Assembly: GCA_036245525.1 (NCBI GenBank)
Contig: BTPG01000006.1
Span: 76,577,227 to 76,641,226 of the forward strand
DNA length: 64,000 bases
Direction: 5' to 3'
From: Semisulcospira habei
Taxonomy: Eukaryota > Mollusca > Gastropoda > Semisulcospiridae
Shown here piece after piece: positions 50,899-63,030 of this stretch. The notes below the pieces were generated by a model. It saw only the letters and a program-made list of their open reading frames with translations, was not told the origin of the DNA and ran no database searches. The position numbers and the translations under genes were made by a program. Position 1 is the first letter of the stretch, and the number at the start of each line of letters is the position of its first letter.

Positions 50899-53800
50899 AT
50901 GGCGGCATCAAAAGCTACTGGGCCATTAGCAAATCTGACACAAGTTGATACATTTATTCTCATTGATCTGATTCAAAACCACGAGGCATTATGGAATGTA
51001 AGAAGCCAAAATTACAGAAACCAAACCCTGAAAAAGGCCTCATGGACTTCTGTGAGGGTCAATCTGATGGAAAAAAACTGGGATCGTATGTACAGGTGAG
51101 ATTCAATTATCACTATTAATATCAGTACACTGAGTACAGTATTTACGTACGTTACAATTATTAATTATCGAGAAGAACTCCACAGAGTTTTTGTGAATGA
51201 ATAGGCTTAATCGCGTTTGTTGATAGTTTATAATTACTACTGGTAATAAGTTTACTTTATAATACTTATATTTCATTATTTGTGGGTTAGTAGTATTGTA
51301 GTTCTTGTTACATACTGTGCACCTGTTACTATTAACTACAACAAAATAAATAGGTTCTTTATTAGTTTACCCCAAAAGACTGTTACAATTTTGACATTTT
51401 TCAGTGCATTATTGGGAAACACTGGTCATATGTGTATTGTGTGCTACTGTAGTGTTACTACTTAGTAGTATAACATAAACAATAAATAACACTCAGTATA
51501 TTAACTAAAGTTGGTTAGTATTATACATAGGCCTACTGTGTTTGCATACTGTATGTATGCAGTGTGGGTTTTGTACTGTGTGGTCAGTATTGACTGTTAC
51601 TGTTAGTAGTGTACCTACTTGTATATGGCCTGGTCAGTATTGTATAATGTTTTTAATACTGTGTGGGTTTGTGCAACAATTTTATTATATTCATTTGTGA
51701 CATATTTAAACTACTTTACTATTTATTTTTGTGGGTTCTTTATTAGCATTCTTATATATTATGTTTAATGTTCTCACTACAGCGGTTCAGGTTTTGTTTA
51801 TTATACATTTTAATTTCAGATGATCATGTGCAGAAGAAGTTTCTCACACTTCAAAATACCTACTCAAGGGAGTTGAGGCTCATTCGTGACTCAAAGAAAA
51901 GTGGTAGCAGAGCTGATGAAGTTAGAAAGCCAACTTGGCCCTTTTTTGCAGCCATGCAGTTTCTGAGAGCTGTAATCAACATTACCATACCTACCTCTTC
52001 TAATCTGGTTTGTATTATTTTCTGGTTGAACATGTTATAACTTATAATTAAACTAAAAGTGCGATTTGGTTTCTCTTTTTATAAGTGGAACATGTATTTT
52101 ATGACATTGAAAAAAGCAGCAAAAATCTTAGAAAGGGCCTTAATTAAAAAGTACTAAGCAGCTTTCTGTCTTCAACACATCATGCAATGTTGAAAGTTTA
52201 TACACAATAAAATATGAAACACTGATTAATTTAAGAGAGGGGAAAATTGGTAACTTGGAGGGACTTATGATTATGATGTGGGTGTCAAATAAATTAACCA
52301 TAATACATTTCAACAAAATAAAAATGGAGATTTAATTTGTTTTGTTTAAGCAGACCGTTTACTTTTTTTGTTTAAGAGGATGAAAAAAAATCTCTTTTGA
52401 AGTGCAATTTTTGGCGGTTCCTTTGTACTTGCTTGTAATTAGTACTGCTGTTAATGCAGACAGCTTTGAGACAAATTACTTTTCATTGGATAAGAATAAT
52501 AATAATTATACTGTATGCTAATATGCCCTTTTCTTTGAATAAATTCAAAATCCTGCATGCGAAGATCATAAGTGTGTGAATGAGCACTTTTTGACTTCTA
52601 TCAAGCAAGCTGTAGTACTATATATTCTTATATTGTTATCAGTAGTAGCACAAACACTTATATACAAACTTTAATCTATCCTATTGCATCACTTTATATA
52701 TTTCAATTTTCTTAAACATTTGTCAATTTAATAATGTAAAAGAAAAAAATAATAGTAACTATTTTGAATTACAAAATACTTGAACTGATCCTATTATGAT
52801 TATTGTTTGTCATCTAGATCTTTATCACAGACACACACATACACAAGAAACATTGCTCTTGGAAACAAAATAATATTTTAATTACGAGTAGCATGCACAC
52901 TTTGGATTGTCATTTAACTTAAAGTCTGATGGAAACTGTTCAACAGCTCAGCTGTTCCCACTGGAAAGGTACCTGGCCTTCGTTCCAGAAGAAATCTCTC
53001 AGCTCATCCCTGACTTTTCTTGCTTTTATAGAACTGTTGTTACCAGCAAAGTAAAGCTGTCCTTCATCAGTTTGGCCTCTCCAGATAGGCACATCTCTGC
53101 TTGGTCTTCTGTTGTATTGTTCATCCAACTCCGTCTTCAAAAAATTATGAAGGGCAAGGCAGCTTTCAGTAATTGTTGTGGCAACGGTTTCATCCAGATG
53201 CATCGAATGTGACAGAACTCTAAATCTGTGTACCAGTATGCCAAAGGCATTTTCTGAAACTCTTCTTGCTCTAGTGAGGCGATAGTTGAAAATGACTTCT
53301 TTGTCTGTAAGTCCACAGTGAGGGTAAGGCTTCATTAGTGTTGTCTGTAGTGGAAATGCCTCATCTCCAATGAGCATGTAAGGTATTTCCTCATTTCCTT
53401 CATTTCTGACTTTCGAAGGCCTTGGAATTTGCAGAACATTGTTATTGCTGTTGAGTGCATGAGCAATGCTGGATGAGACATAAATCCCAGCGTCATTCTG
53501 ACGGCCATTGGCGCCCAGTTGTACCAAATGAATCTACAGTTGGCATCTACAACTGCTAGCAAAATAATGCTGTAAAAGTCTTATAATTGAAGAAAACAGA
53601 TCCACTGTTAGACGGAGCTCTTATTGCAATATGTTTACCATCGATTGTACCGATACAATGAGGGAAGTTCCATTTTTCCTCAAAGGCACCAGCAACATCT
53701 CTCCATCCAGCTGTGGTGTCTGGTACCTAAAATCAAACAATACAGTAATACATAATTACTATATTAATTTCACTGTGACAAACATGTCTGATTATATTTT

Positions 53801-54254
53801 TTTCTGTCCTCCAGAATGTGCCTAGTGAGACAGAGACAGATGCAGAGAATGACAGCCATGTATTGGAGGCTGGAACTCAAGATAATGGGTCATCTGGGAC
53901 TCAAGATAATGAATCATCAACACAAATAAGTGAGGACGAAAGTCAGCTAGAAGATGCGTCCCCACAGACTTCAAGATCTATATTGCCCACCACACCATGC
54001 AACCGAAAAAGAAAAGAAATGGCATCACCAGATCCACTAGCACAAAGTCTGCAATCATATCTTGCATCTTGTAACGATGCTAAACAGCAAAGACTAGAGA
54101 AAAAAACCTTGACAAATGGAGTATTTGGGCAAAAAACCTGACGGAAAATATTAAGAAAATTAGCAGCGAGCGACGAAGGCTGCTGCTGCAAATTGATGTG
54201 GATGAACTGGTCGCAAAGGCAATGAGGGAGGACCAGCTTGCACAGACGGAGTGA
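50899..54254 (+). CDS. Harbinger accessory DNA-binding protein, MADF domain (3 exons)
   Basis: Exon 1 is 50899-51095 (MAASKATGPLANLTQVDTFI, LIQNHEALWNVRSQNYRN, NWDRMY). Exon 2 is about 51820-52007 (VQKKFLTLQNTYSRELRLIR, KPTWPFFAAMQFLR). Exon 3 is 53815-54254 (acidic/Ser-rich, then KRKEMASPDPLAQSL and a helical C-terminus). MADF domains are Myb-like DNA binders, and Harbinger elements use such a protein to carry the transposase to DNA. The exon 1-2 phase fits only if the upstream acceptor near 51790 is used or a base is lost. An extra A near 54104 shifts exon 3. AATAAA at 54364-54369 is a likely poly(A) signal. Confidence 0.75.
52008..52939. other. MADF intron 2 segment, no other feature seen
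   Basis: AT-rich, with no motif recognised on either strand until the transposase stop codon at 52940. The minus-strand poly(A) candidate near 52880 is here. Confidence 0.6.
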
Positions 54255-56034
54255 GGGGGAAGCTGAGGGTTCATTAAAGATTATTATAAGCCCTTAGTGT
54301 GTTTGGCAGCAGGGGGATTGGGAGGGGGCAAACGGGATAACCTGGGATATATTTAATTTTATTAATAAAGTTTGTTTTGAAAATTCAAAAAATATATATC
54401 AGTCGAAAATGGTAAGCTGTGCATGTATGTGACTCGTATCTGTTCTATCCCTTTTACAAACCATACATACACACAGAGTCTGGGGGAAATGAAGTTGTGT
54501 TCAGACATGGTATACACATGTTGGGCATATATGCACTCACAGTAAAATACTTGGTTATTCACTATAAAAAGGTTAAGGCTAAGCCATAATATAAATATTT
54601 ATTTTAGTTTTTACAACTATAGTAAGCCATACAACATTATATTAAAAGATAAGCATTGCAGGAAATGCAACTTTATGACTTCAATTAGAACTTAAATACC
54701 TTTAAGTATTTCTCTTTGAAGACCTCAACAATTGCTCTGCAAGTTTCAGGAATAATGGTAGTTAAAGTCGAACGGCCAATTCTGTACAAGAAGTGCAGTG
54801 AGTGATAACTGTCACCTGTAAGAATTGAAAAAAAAAAAAAATAAATAAAGAAATGTATATATAAGTAAATGCAGCAAAATTACAATAGTAGAAGTAAATA
54901 GTACAAGTAGAGTTATTATAATGTCTTCTTCATCGCAGTACTAACCCACAAGAATATTTTATATGTTTACAGTAGCACACAGTACATACAATTACAATAC
55001 TAAAAAAACACACTAGATGAATACTAGCCCACATACAGCACTTTCACAAACAGAACATGGGCCTACATGCTAATCCACATAAAGTGTTTGTACCCTTTAG
55101 TGCTGATACACACAGTGCATACGCTGATACAGTAATAACAAGCATACAGTACGTACAGTGCTAACATGGAAGCGGTGTTAAAGTAGTAAAATACTAACCC
55201 ACATAGTGCATACAATGCTTATACACACACAGGATGTACAATGCAGTGTGTATAGAGCTTTTACATATTTACTAAAAGTAACTCACATTACATACAATAC
55301 TAATATTAACACACACACCTATCAATGTACTATGTAAATTAATCATAATCGCTATTGCTAGTAGTATTATATAGATCTATTGGTTCATGTGTATTTTTAT
55401 GCCACAATTCACAAGCAGACAACCCTCCAGTCAATACAGTATTTTACATCATTCTAGCTAAAAATAGAATTTAGTGCCAACCTTTGACAAACACTGATTC
55501 AGAATGTGTATTTTTCTTGTTACCACAGTAGGACTATATTACACATTTATAATAAATAATGAGTCGATAATAATTATGTTTGACTTTGAGCATGAACTTT
55601 TAAAAAGGATTTTACATAAGTTACATTTATCAATCATAGCAAAACGAAATAAAATAAAAAAAATAACTAATCATAAAATAATTCAAACCTGTTGCCAAGA
55701 ACCTCAACGTAACCGAGAGTCTTTCAGCGGCTGAAATGCTGTCCCTCATATTCGTGTCATTTTTTTCAATGTACGAAGTGACCAGTGCCAACAGTGTCTG
55801 AAAGTGCTGTAGGTCCATCCTCACAAAATTCGTAAAGGAATCAGCATCGCATTCAATCAGCTCTTGCATGAGCGCGTGATATGCACCATGCTGAACCCGA
55901 TTTTCCAACCAGGGTTTCATCCAATACTTCTTTTGCCTCTTTTGTTTCTTTCTTCTCTGTTCGGCAATTTTGTAGGCTGCAAGGACTACCAAAGGCATAT
56001 CTTCCAAATCACTGTCGTCCGATGTAACTGCCAT
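52940..56034 (-). CDS. Harbinger transposase (DDE_Tnp_4 type, 3 exons, two frameshifts)
   Basis: Exon 1 is 56034-55689 (starts MAVTSDDSDLEDMPLVVLAA, phase 1 end). Exon 2 is 54815-54700 (GDSYHSLHFLYRIGRSTLTT, phase 0 end). Exon 3 is 53726-52940. All splice sites are GT/AG and phases match. The catalytic residues are visible: Asp in IGTIDGKH, Asp in GANGRQNDAG, Glu in RVSENAFGIL. Exon 3 needs two single-base corrections (about 53577 and 53527), so this copy is probably dead unless these are sequence errors. A minus-strand ATTAAA lies at about 52877-52882. Usual Harbinger transposase length (~400 aa) is reached. Confidence 0.82.
54370..55688. other. Transposase introns 1 and 2 (part), AT-rich
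   Basis: Apart from transposase exon 2 (54700-54815), the region is AT-rich with many short GTAC/TACAGT-type motifs (about 54950-55300), loosely mirrored in the MADF intron at 51450-51720. No other gene is seen. Confidence 0.55.
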
Positions 56035-56241
56035 ATTGAAAATATCGCGTAAAGGGAGGTAACTGATTTACAACTGAGCATTGCTTCCACACAGACTGCT
56101 TATGCAAAACTTCTCATCGTGTGACTGGCTCACAAAGCAAAGCATTATAAACGCACTTATTTTTAGATGCTTTTAGAAGCAGATGCTTTGCTTTGTTTAC
56201 CGCTTTGCTTCTGTTTCACTTCACGTCAGACCGCACCTTAA

Positions 56242-56651
56242 GTCTTTCATTGATGAAATCAAGTCTTTATATTCTTTTTTTTTCTCATAATCTTGTTCCG
56301 CTTGAGCCAGTTTCTCTGCTGCTTCATTGTGATGTATCATTTCTTCCTCACTCTCTTTCTTTCTGAAAAAAAGATAATTTTATCCACTGAAAGCAAGTGT
56401 GTTAACAACAGCACTGCCAGTGATAACAGCCAATGTTGCCATATTTTTATTTACATAGATACATTTTCTGGAATAATTCCCTGCTTAACAAGAAAATCTT
56501 TTGTAGCAATTAATGTTGTGATAATTGCAACTAGCTTGGCACTGTCCTCAAAATCTAGTTCGCCAAGGTTAGCATGTCGCATTTTGATAAGACTGCATCC
56601 TAGCATAGCGTAAGTGACTGTAAGTCCAATCAGAATGGCAGAGTGATACAA
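56242..56651 (-). pseudogene. Polinton small genes: coiled-coil 5' part and a membrane protein
   Basis: 56242-56400 (minus) reads as Glu/Lys/Gln-rich coiled coil (EEEMIHHNEAAEKLAQAEQD), the upstream part of the gene cut by Harbinger. 56451-56651 (minus) is a 66-codon open frame starting MYHSAILIGLTVTYAMLGCS, with a hydrophobic N-terminal helix and a second amphipathic stretch (KLVAIITTLIATKDFLV). No function recognised. Confidence 0.45.
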
Positions 56652-56699
56652 GATTCATATTATATATTACTTTTTCTTTTATTATTTTAATCCATCCCA

Positions 56700-56702
56700 T
56701 TA

Positions 56703-56788
<86 letters not shown>

Positions 56789-57172
56789 ATGCGTGCTTGC
56801 ATGCGTGCGTGCGTGCATGCGTGCGTGCGTGTGTGAGAGAGAGAGAGAGAGAGACTACCAGGACCTAGGACCCTCATGAGCCGTCCTATTAGGGACGCTG
56901 GTTATGGTCCTTTCCCCTGACACAAACCAAAAGCTGTGATAAGTTGTGATAGTAAGGCATGGTACTGTGATAGAGGGAGTGGTGATAATGTGATTCAAGT
57001 GATCAACAGAATGTGATTCGGCAAGGATTTTAGATTCTAACAGGCGTGGGGAGGGATTTTATATAAATTATGTGTTTAATTGCTTGTTCATGTTTGTGAG
57101 CTGAAGACAAATTTCCATTTTATACATATATATTTAATGGACAATAAAGATTTTTGAGTTTGAATTTGAATT
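56700..57172 (+). mobile_element. LINE 3' tail with (GT)n / (GTGC)n / (GA)n microsatellite
   Basis: Simple repeats run 56705-56852. The following sequence ends TTTAATGGACAATAAAGATT and TTTGAGTTTGAATTTGAATTT at 57172, a typical GAATTT-repeat LINE 3' terminus with an AATAAA signal. The clade cannot be named. Confidence 0.65.
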
Positions 57173-57324
57173 TAGGTTCTTTGTGTCCCTCATTTTATTA
57201 TGGCACAAGAATTAAACTGATAAATTTATTTACTGCATGTAAAAATGGATCAGAAGCTTTAGGTGCTGCTGCTAATGTGGGGGTTTCTTGCTTGGCTTTT
57301 TTGTGTTTCTGTTGATTGTTTTTT

Positions 57325-58097
57325 TTACTCTGTTTGAGTTTGTGGCTTGTATTTTTCCCATAATGTGTAACCTATGTATCCAAACCCTACAACAAATCCA
57401 CCAATAAAGTATTTTGTTATTTCAGGATTTTTAGGCTTTTGTGTGATAGACTGACTTTGTTGTTGTGGCAGTGGTGGTGGTGGTGGTGATGGCGCCGTTG
57501 GTGCTGTTGGCAGTGGTGGTGAATCAGTTATCACCTGTAGTCGTAACTTTTTTGTTAGTTCCACTCATCTAATTTTTTCCCTGCTTCAACTCTCCCTGGA
57601 CTTTTGGTTTTAGTTAATGTCAGTTGTATGGTTGTCTGATTGTCCTCCATTTTCATTGTTTCCAATTTTATTTTAGAAAAACAACATGACTCCTTGTAAT
57701 CAGTAATGTTACAGCAGGGGCTAGGTACATTACAAACTTGTAAAACATTACACATGATAATTTACCGATTGTACTTGAAACAATAGGGTTGTTTTTAAGG
57801 TCATGACATAGACTGTCAGTGTCCACAGGCAAAAAATCACTAACTGCTTTTGTGTACAGACATACAAGAGATTGTCCTATGTCACAGGTCATTAGTGAAC
57901 TAATGTAATTTTCATATTTAGCGTGTATTTTTATCATGTCCTCAGAGGCAATTTTTTTCTGTTGTATACTGATTTCTGAGATATGTCTTTGATTTTCCAG
58001 AAACTACAACAGCAAGAAGCCTTTTTTTCTTTGATTCAAATTCCTTGTTCTCTATAGCACATATATCACTTAGAAGAAGAAGTGCATCCTGATTCAT
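57325..58097 (-). pseudogene. Polinton membrane-associated gene region, decayed
   Basis: A minus-strand reading starts MNQDALLLLSDICAIENKEF at 58097. A frameshift near 57960 leads into IKIHAKYENYISSLMTCDIG and CLYTKAVSDFLPV, and further shifts lead to 57555. A separate frame at 57325-57564 has a Pro/Gln-rich stretch followed by a hydrophobic helix (FIGGFVVGFGYIGYTLWE) and a short basic tail, i.e. a single-pass membrane protein. It lies next to the right inverted repeat. No domain recognised. Confidence 0.5.
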
Positions 58098-58496
58098 TTT
58101 ATACAGTAATAAAATTAAAATGAATTAATAATTCTAGAATTCTCTCTGTGTCCAGTAATACACAATTGATTACTTAGTCCACCAGCTGTTTCATGCTAGC
58201 AAGGGGAGCAACTCTTCCCGGCTTTAAAACTATCACATGTAAACAAATGTGACCAAAATGTTTTGCTGTGATGAAATTTTCTGCTGTGACCGATTCACCT
58301 TTGCTGTGACAAGCTCACCTGTGCTATGATGAATAAAAAAAGTGGGTCAACATCATGAGCAGCGCTAGCTGCAAAGTAACAAAAATTTTCTGCTGTGCCA
58401 GATTTGCCCTGCACTTGGCTCAGGTGCACAATGTTGCATGGAGTTTATTGATTTTTCAGCTGGTCTGAACCAGTCTGCTGGCTGGCTAGCTGTACT

Positions 58497-58800
58497 GCAT
58501 GGTGTATTGGTTTTTTCTTGCCGATTTAAATAATCTCTCATAAAACACTGTTGTGTGAGTTGAGACAGCTTTTTTGAGAGTTGGCTTAGTGATGTTTAAA
58601 AACGCCATGATTTAGACATGGGCATGGAGATATAGGTGACTTTCAAATCTCATTATGTCTCAAAATACACTAATGGTGTGACTTGAGACAGGGTTTTGTG
58701 AGAGTTGTGGGTGTTGATGTTTAAAACAGCCATGATTTAGACATGGGCCCCATAATAATGATATAGGTGACTTTCAAACCCCATTATCTCTCTCTCTCAC
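58497..58800 (-). repeat. Right terminal inverted repeat of the Polinton
   Basis: Inverted match to 34999-35400: GATTTAAATAATCTCTCATA, AGTTGAGACAG, GCCATGATTTAGACATGGGC and terminal CTCTCTCTCTC. It contains two ~115-bp sub-repeats. Confidence 0.85.
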
Positions 58801-58817
58801 AAAGCAGTGTAGATCCT

Positions 58818-58886
58818 ATTACAAGAGGCACAAATCCTCCGAAGTTGGGCAGGGGCTCATGAGGATATAATTATGCCTCTTGTTGG
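58818..58886. repeat. Hairpin repeat, CTCATGAGG family
   Basis: ACAAGAGGCACAAATCCTCC with GGGGCTCATGAGGATATAAT and GCCTCTTGTTGG. Imperfect member of the family at 26016-26081. Confidence 0.55.
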
Positions 58887-59089
58887 AACCACTTTGTATC
58901 CACTTGACAACCGTCTCAGTGAAAGACTGGAGAGTTCGTCGTGAAACGTGAAACTGAAGGCAACTTAATTGAAATAAGATCTTCGATGCCCGTCCCTGAA
59001 ACGACTTGGTTATTTCGTGAAACGTGAAAAGTCTGTAGCTATATACGCTTTAATTTCTGTCGCTATATATGCTTTAATTTCTGCTCAGA

Positions 59090-59880
59090 TCACTGAGTAT
59101 TTCCCCAACCCACCCCCACCCCACCCCACCGGCAAACCGCCTCTTATCCCAATACGCAAAAGCCCCCCCACCCCCCCACCCCACCCCCTTCAACCCCCCC
59201 CCCCCCCAACCCTCACCCCCTGTCGTCACTGTTAGTTGAGTCAGTTTCCGGACAGCAGGAAACGAACGTTTACTGACAACTTGGTGACTTCCAGTCATAT
59301 CTAGCATACAGCCTATTATCCCCCCCCCCCCCCCCCCCCGCGCCCCCCTCCCCACACACCCTTCCCTTGTCAGTTGTTACTGAGAGTTTTCGGCTGGTCA
59401 CAGAAACCGTGGAATATTCCAGCGTGAAACGTCAGTGCCATCGATCGTTCAGTTCTGGGGGACTTCGAGAATCACGTCAGTGACAACTGACTGCTGAACT
59501 GAAATAAATCGTCCTGAATCCGTGATTGTACCCGGCTTCAGCCCGCATACCCCCCCCCCCCCCCCCCGGCCTCCCCACCCCGGCAATCATCAATCCACCT
59601 CCCCCCCCCCCCAACCCCCTTTCTACATGATATGGGCTGTAGTTTTTTTTTTTTTAAATGAATCACTTTGAGTCCGGCCACCCACCCCAAACCCGCCCCA
59701 CCACACCGCCGGCATACCGCCTCCTGTCCCAATGCGCAAAAGCCCCCCCCCCCCCCCATCCCCCTCCAACCACCTATCCTCACCCCCTGTCGGTTACCGT
59801 TAGTTGATTCAGTTTCCGGACAGCAGGAAACGAACGTTTACTGACACTGAACTTGGTGACATCCAGTCATTTATAGCATC
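59090..59880 (+). repeat. C-rich DNA with a ~190-bp direct repeat
   Basis: The segments about 59105-59290 and 59690-59880 are alignable: CGCAAAAGCCCCCCC, CACCCCCTGTCG, TCAGTTTCCGGACAGCAGGA, AACGAACGTTTACTGACA, CTTGGTGAC.TCCAGTCAT. Several C runs of 12-20 nt lie between them. Frames here are low-complexity. Confidence 0.8.
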
Positions 59881-62800
59881 ATGTTGTTGGCATCCTTCTG
59901 TCTCGGAAGACAATGAGTATATGTGCTTGCTGGGTCAGTCCGTTTTAAGATTTGCAGTGCCTGATGTGACTAATCAGTCCAATGCGAGAGCGGCAGAGTG
60001 TGTTGCATTTGCTACAGGTGAAGTCTGTGACTCACTGTGGGCGCTAGCTCTTCTTTCTTTCGTCTGCGCTGCCTCTTCTCCTCCCACTGGTTTTCTCTCC
60101 TTCCCTCACTTAGCTTTATGCTGGTCTTTACTGTGAGCCGCCAGCTGGCACGATCTGCCGTGGCGGCTTCTCGGGATTCAGGCTTCCAGCTTTCAGATCA
60201 CGCTTGCAGACATCTTTGTATCTAAGCGCTGGTCTGCCTGTTGGTCTGGTGCCGGAGGCGAGCTCACCATACAAGATGTCCTTAGGAATCCGACAATCCT
60301 TCATGCGGCAGATATGACCGAGCCAGCGTAGGCGTCTTTGTGAAAGGAGTGCGTACATGCTAGGAATGTTTGCCTGGCCAGCACTTCAGTGTTTGGAACA
60401 TGGTCCTTCCAAGTGATGCCCAAGATTCTCACCTCAGGCTGCGCAGATGAACAGAGTTACGTCTGCGCTCTTGACGGGTGTACAAACTCCACGTCTCGCT
60501 GCTGTAGAGAAAAATGCTGAGCACACAGGACTGGTACACTTTCATCTTAGTGTTGATGGTAAGCAAGCCGTTGTTCCACACTCTTGGTCAGGCGAGCCAT
60601 CGCTGTTGATGCCTTGCTGATTCTGGAGTCCAGTTCTTTGTTCAGAGAGAGGTTGTTGAAGATAGTTGAGCCAAGGTATGTAAAGTTCTCCACTACCTCG
60701 AGGGTGTGATCGCCTGTAGATATGCAAGGGATGCTGCTGACATCCTGGCCCATGATGTTTGTCTTCGTCAGGCTGATGGTCAGCCCAAACTCATCGGTGG
60801 GCTGATGGTCAGCCCAAGCTCATCGGTGGCGCGAGCAAAGCTGCTGACGAGACCCTGTAGTGCTTCCTCGGTGTGGGTAGTCAGCATCTCTCTAATCAGG
60901 ACCCTGCGCACCTTGGTCTTTGCGCGCAGACGTGCAAGGTTGAAGAGGCTGACGTCACTCCTAGTGTGGATGAAGACGCCATCTTCTGACTGACTGAAGG
61001 AATGGCACATCAGCAGGGAGAAGAAGACGCCTAAAAGTGTAGGGGTGAGTACGCAGCCATGCTTCACGCCGCCCGGATCGGGAAGGGTTCTGAGGATGAG
61101 CCATCATGCTGTACGGTACCTTTCATTTCGTCATGAGAGGATGTGACCATCTTTAGAAGCTTGGGTGGGACATCCGATCCTGTGTAATAGGGTTAAGAGA
61201 CCTCTTCTTGTGACCAAGTCGAAGGCCTTGGTCAGATCAATGAAGGCGATGTAAAGTGGCTGTCTCTGTTCCCGGCACTTCTCCTGCAGCTGTCTCAATG
61301 AGAAGATCATGTCGATTGTTAATATCTGAGGTCTGAAGCCGCACTGCGCCTCAGGGTAAACGCGTTCAGCCAGTACTTTGAGTCTGTTCAGCACCACGCG
61401 GGCGAAAACCTTCCCCACAGTGCTCAGCAAGGAGATGCCTCGATAGTTGTTACAGTCACTGCGGTCTCCTTTGTTCTCGTAGAGCGTAATGATTTTGGCA
61501 TCCCGCATGTCCTGAGGGAATGTCCCCTTCTCCCAGCACTGAAGAAAAAAGCTCATGGAGGTGGTCAAGGAGGACACTCTTTTTGCCAGCGTTGAGAACC
61601 TCTGGGGGAATACTGTCATTGCCTGGAGCTTTACCACATGCTAAGGAGTCAATGGCCTTGCTGAGATCGTCTGCCGTGGGTAGAGTATCAAGTTCTTCCA
61701 TCATGGACAGGGTGGTGGTGCTCTCCACTGCAGTGTCAGTGACGACTTTCTCTCTCGAATACAGCTGCTGGTAGTGCTCCGCCCATTTCCCCATCTGCTT
61801 GCCGCGGTCCGTAATGATGCCTCCAGTAGTGGACCTCAGTGGGGTGATCTTAATTGTGCTTGGGCCAAATGCTTTCTTCATGCCCTCATACATGGCGCGG
61901 ATATTCCCACAGTCAGCAGAGAGCTGGATGCCATGGCAGAGATTCAGCCCACAGTCGTTGGCGCATTTTCTGGCGATCCGCTGAGCGTTACTTCTGGCCT
62001 TTCGGAATGCAGCTAGTGCCTTCTCTGTAGGCTCGCACTCGTAGTCTAGCAGTGCTGCACGTTTGGCTGTGATAGCTGGTTCAAGTTCGGTTATTCCTGC
62101 TTCGAACCAGTCTGGGTTTTTCTTCTCCCTCTTGCCGAAGTCTTCCATGGCTGAATTGTAGATTGCGTCACGAATGTGGCTCCACCTCTCTTCAGCTTTT
62201 TTTCCTGGGCAGTCCGACCTTGAGGGCCTCTTCCATGGCACTAGCAAAGCGTTTGCAAATTTCTGGTACAGATGTCGGGGTTGTGTTGATATGTGGCTGT
62301 CCTTTCTGCTTGGAGTTGTGGATCCGCTTGGGATGAAGACGTACCTTGATCCCAACCAGTGAGTGGTCAGTGTCACAGTCGGCGCTGTGATAGCTGCAGG
62401 TAGTAAGAACACAGTTCAGCTCAACTTTGGTCTTTTGGTAATGATGAGATCCAGCTGGTGCCAGTGACGTGATCTGGGGTGTCGCCAGGACACTCTGTGG
62501 CAAAGTTTGGTTGAGAAGAACGTGTTTAAGATACACAAGTCATGATACGAACAAAATTCTAGCTTGAGCTTGCCGATGTCAAAATGACCAATGCAACGGG
62601 GTCAGGAGTTGTGGTCGGCTCAAATCCTGGCGTTAAAGTCACCAAGTAGGAATAAGTGTTCTGTGGTAAGGATCGCTCTGATGGTGGTCTCAAGCTCTTC
62701 GTAGAATTAATCCTTTATCTCAGCTGATGAGCAGAGTGTGGGCGCGTAGATGCTCAGTCAGGATGTTGACTGGACCTGAAGAGGTAGAGAGGCGGAGTGA

Positions 62801-63030
62801 GAGGATTCTGGGTGTGCCTCCAGAGCCGGATGGCTCAATTGAGGACAACATGGAGTCGGGTTGGACACTGCAAATCCGACACCGTGTATTCGAGGCTCCC
62901 CAGGTTCGTTTCCCTGCCAGAAGAACGTGTAATCCTGTTCTCTGAGGCTGCCTCTGGAAAGAAGTCTAGTCTCCTGAAGGGCGACAATGTCAATGTTCAG
63001 TCGTTTTAGCAGTCACGGTTGATGATAGCT
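59880..63030 (-). pseudogene. RTE-like LINE (endonuclease + reverse transcriptase), degenerate
   Basis: From right to left: endonuclease pieces (ALQETRL, WQGNEPREPRIHGVGFAV, LLGDFNAR at about 62630-62680, SYHSADCDTDHSLV at about 62370), a linker, then RT (LACGKAPGNDSIPPEVLNAG at about 61630, RGISLLSTVGKVFARVVLNR, YIAFIDLTKAFD, QCGFRPQ). A C-terminal tail follows (HTLEVVENFTYLGST at about 60690; RRLRWLGHICRM at about 60310), then a 3' UTR to about 59880. Many frameshifts and stops occur. The segment that should hold the catalytic FADD motif (about 60885) reads straight from VLIRE to MLTTHTEEA, so the motif is deleted. A 28-bp tandem duplication occurs at about 60774-60829. Confidence 0.85.

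Larger units (their letters stand above)
48692..56238. mobile_element. PIF/Harbinger DNA transposon, 7.5 kb, inserted in the Polinton (TSD TAA)
   Basis: The ends AGCGGCGGTCTGACGGGAAG and, inverted, AGGTGCGGTCTGACGTGAAG form ~28-bp terminal inverted repeats. The target TAA is duplicated at 48689-48691 and 56239-56241, as expected for PIF/Harbinger. It encodes a DDE transposase (-) and a MADF-domain protein (+), both spliced and mutually interlocked. Several single-base frameshifts are present in both genes. The left 1.9 kb is non-coding and contains a (GA)n array. Confidence 0.9.

Noticed and set aside
59804..60136. A 110-codon plus-strand frame
   Set aside because: It lies antisense to the 3' end of the RTE-like LINE and matches no domain.
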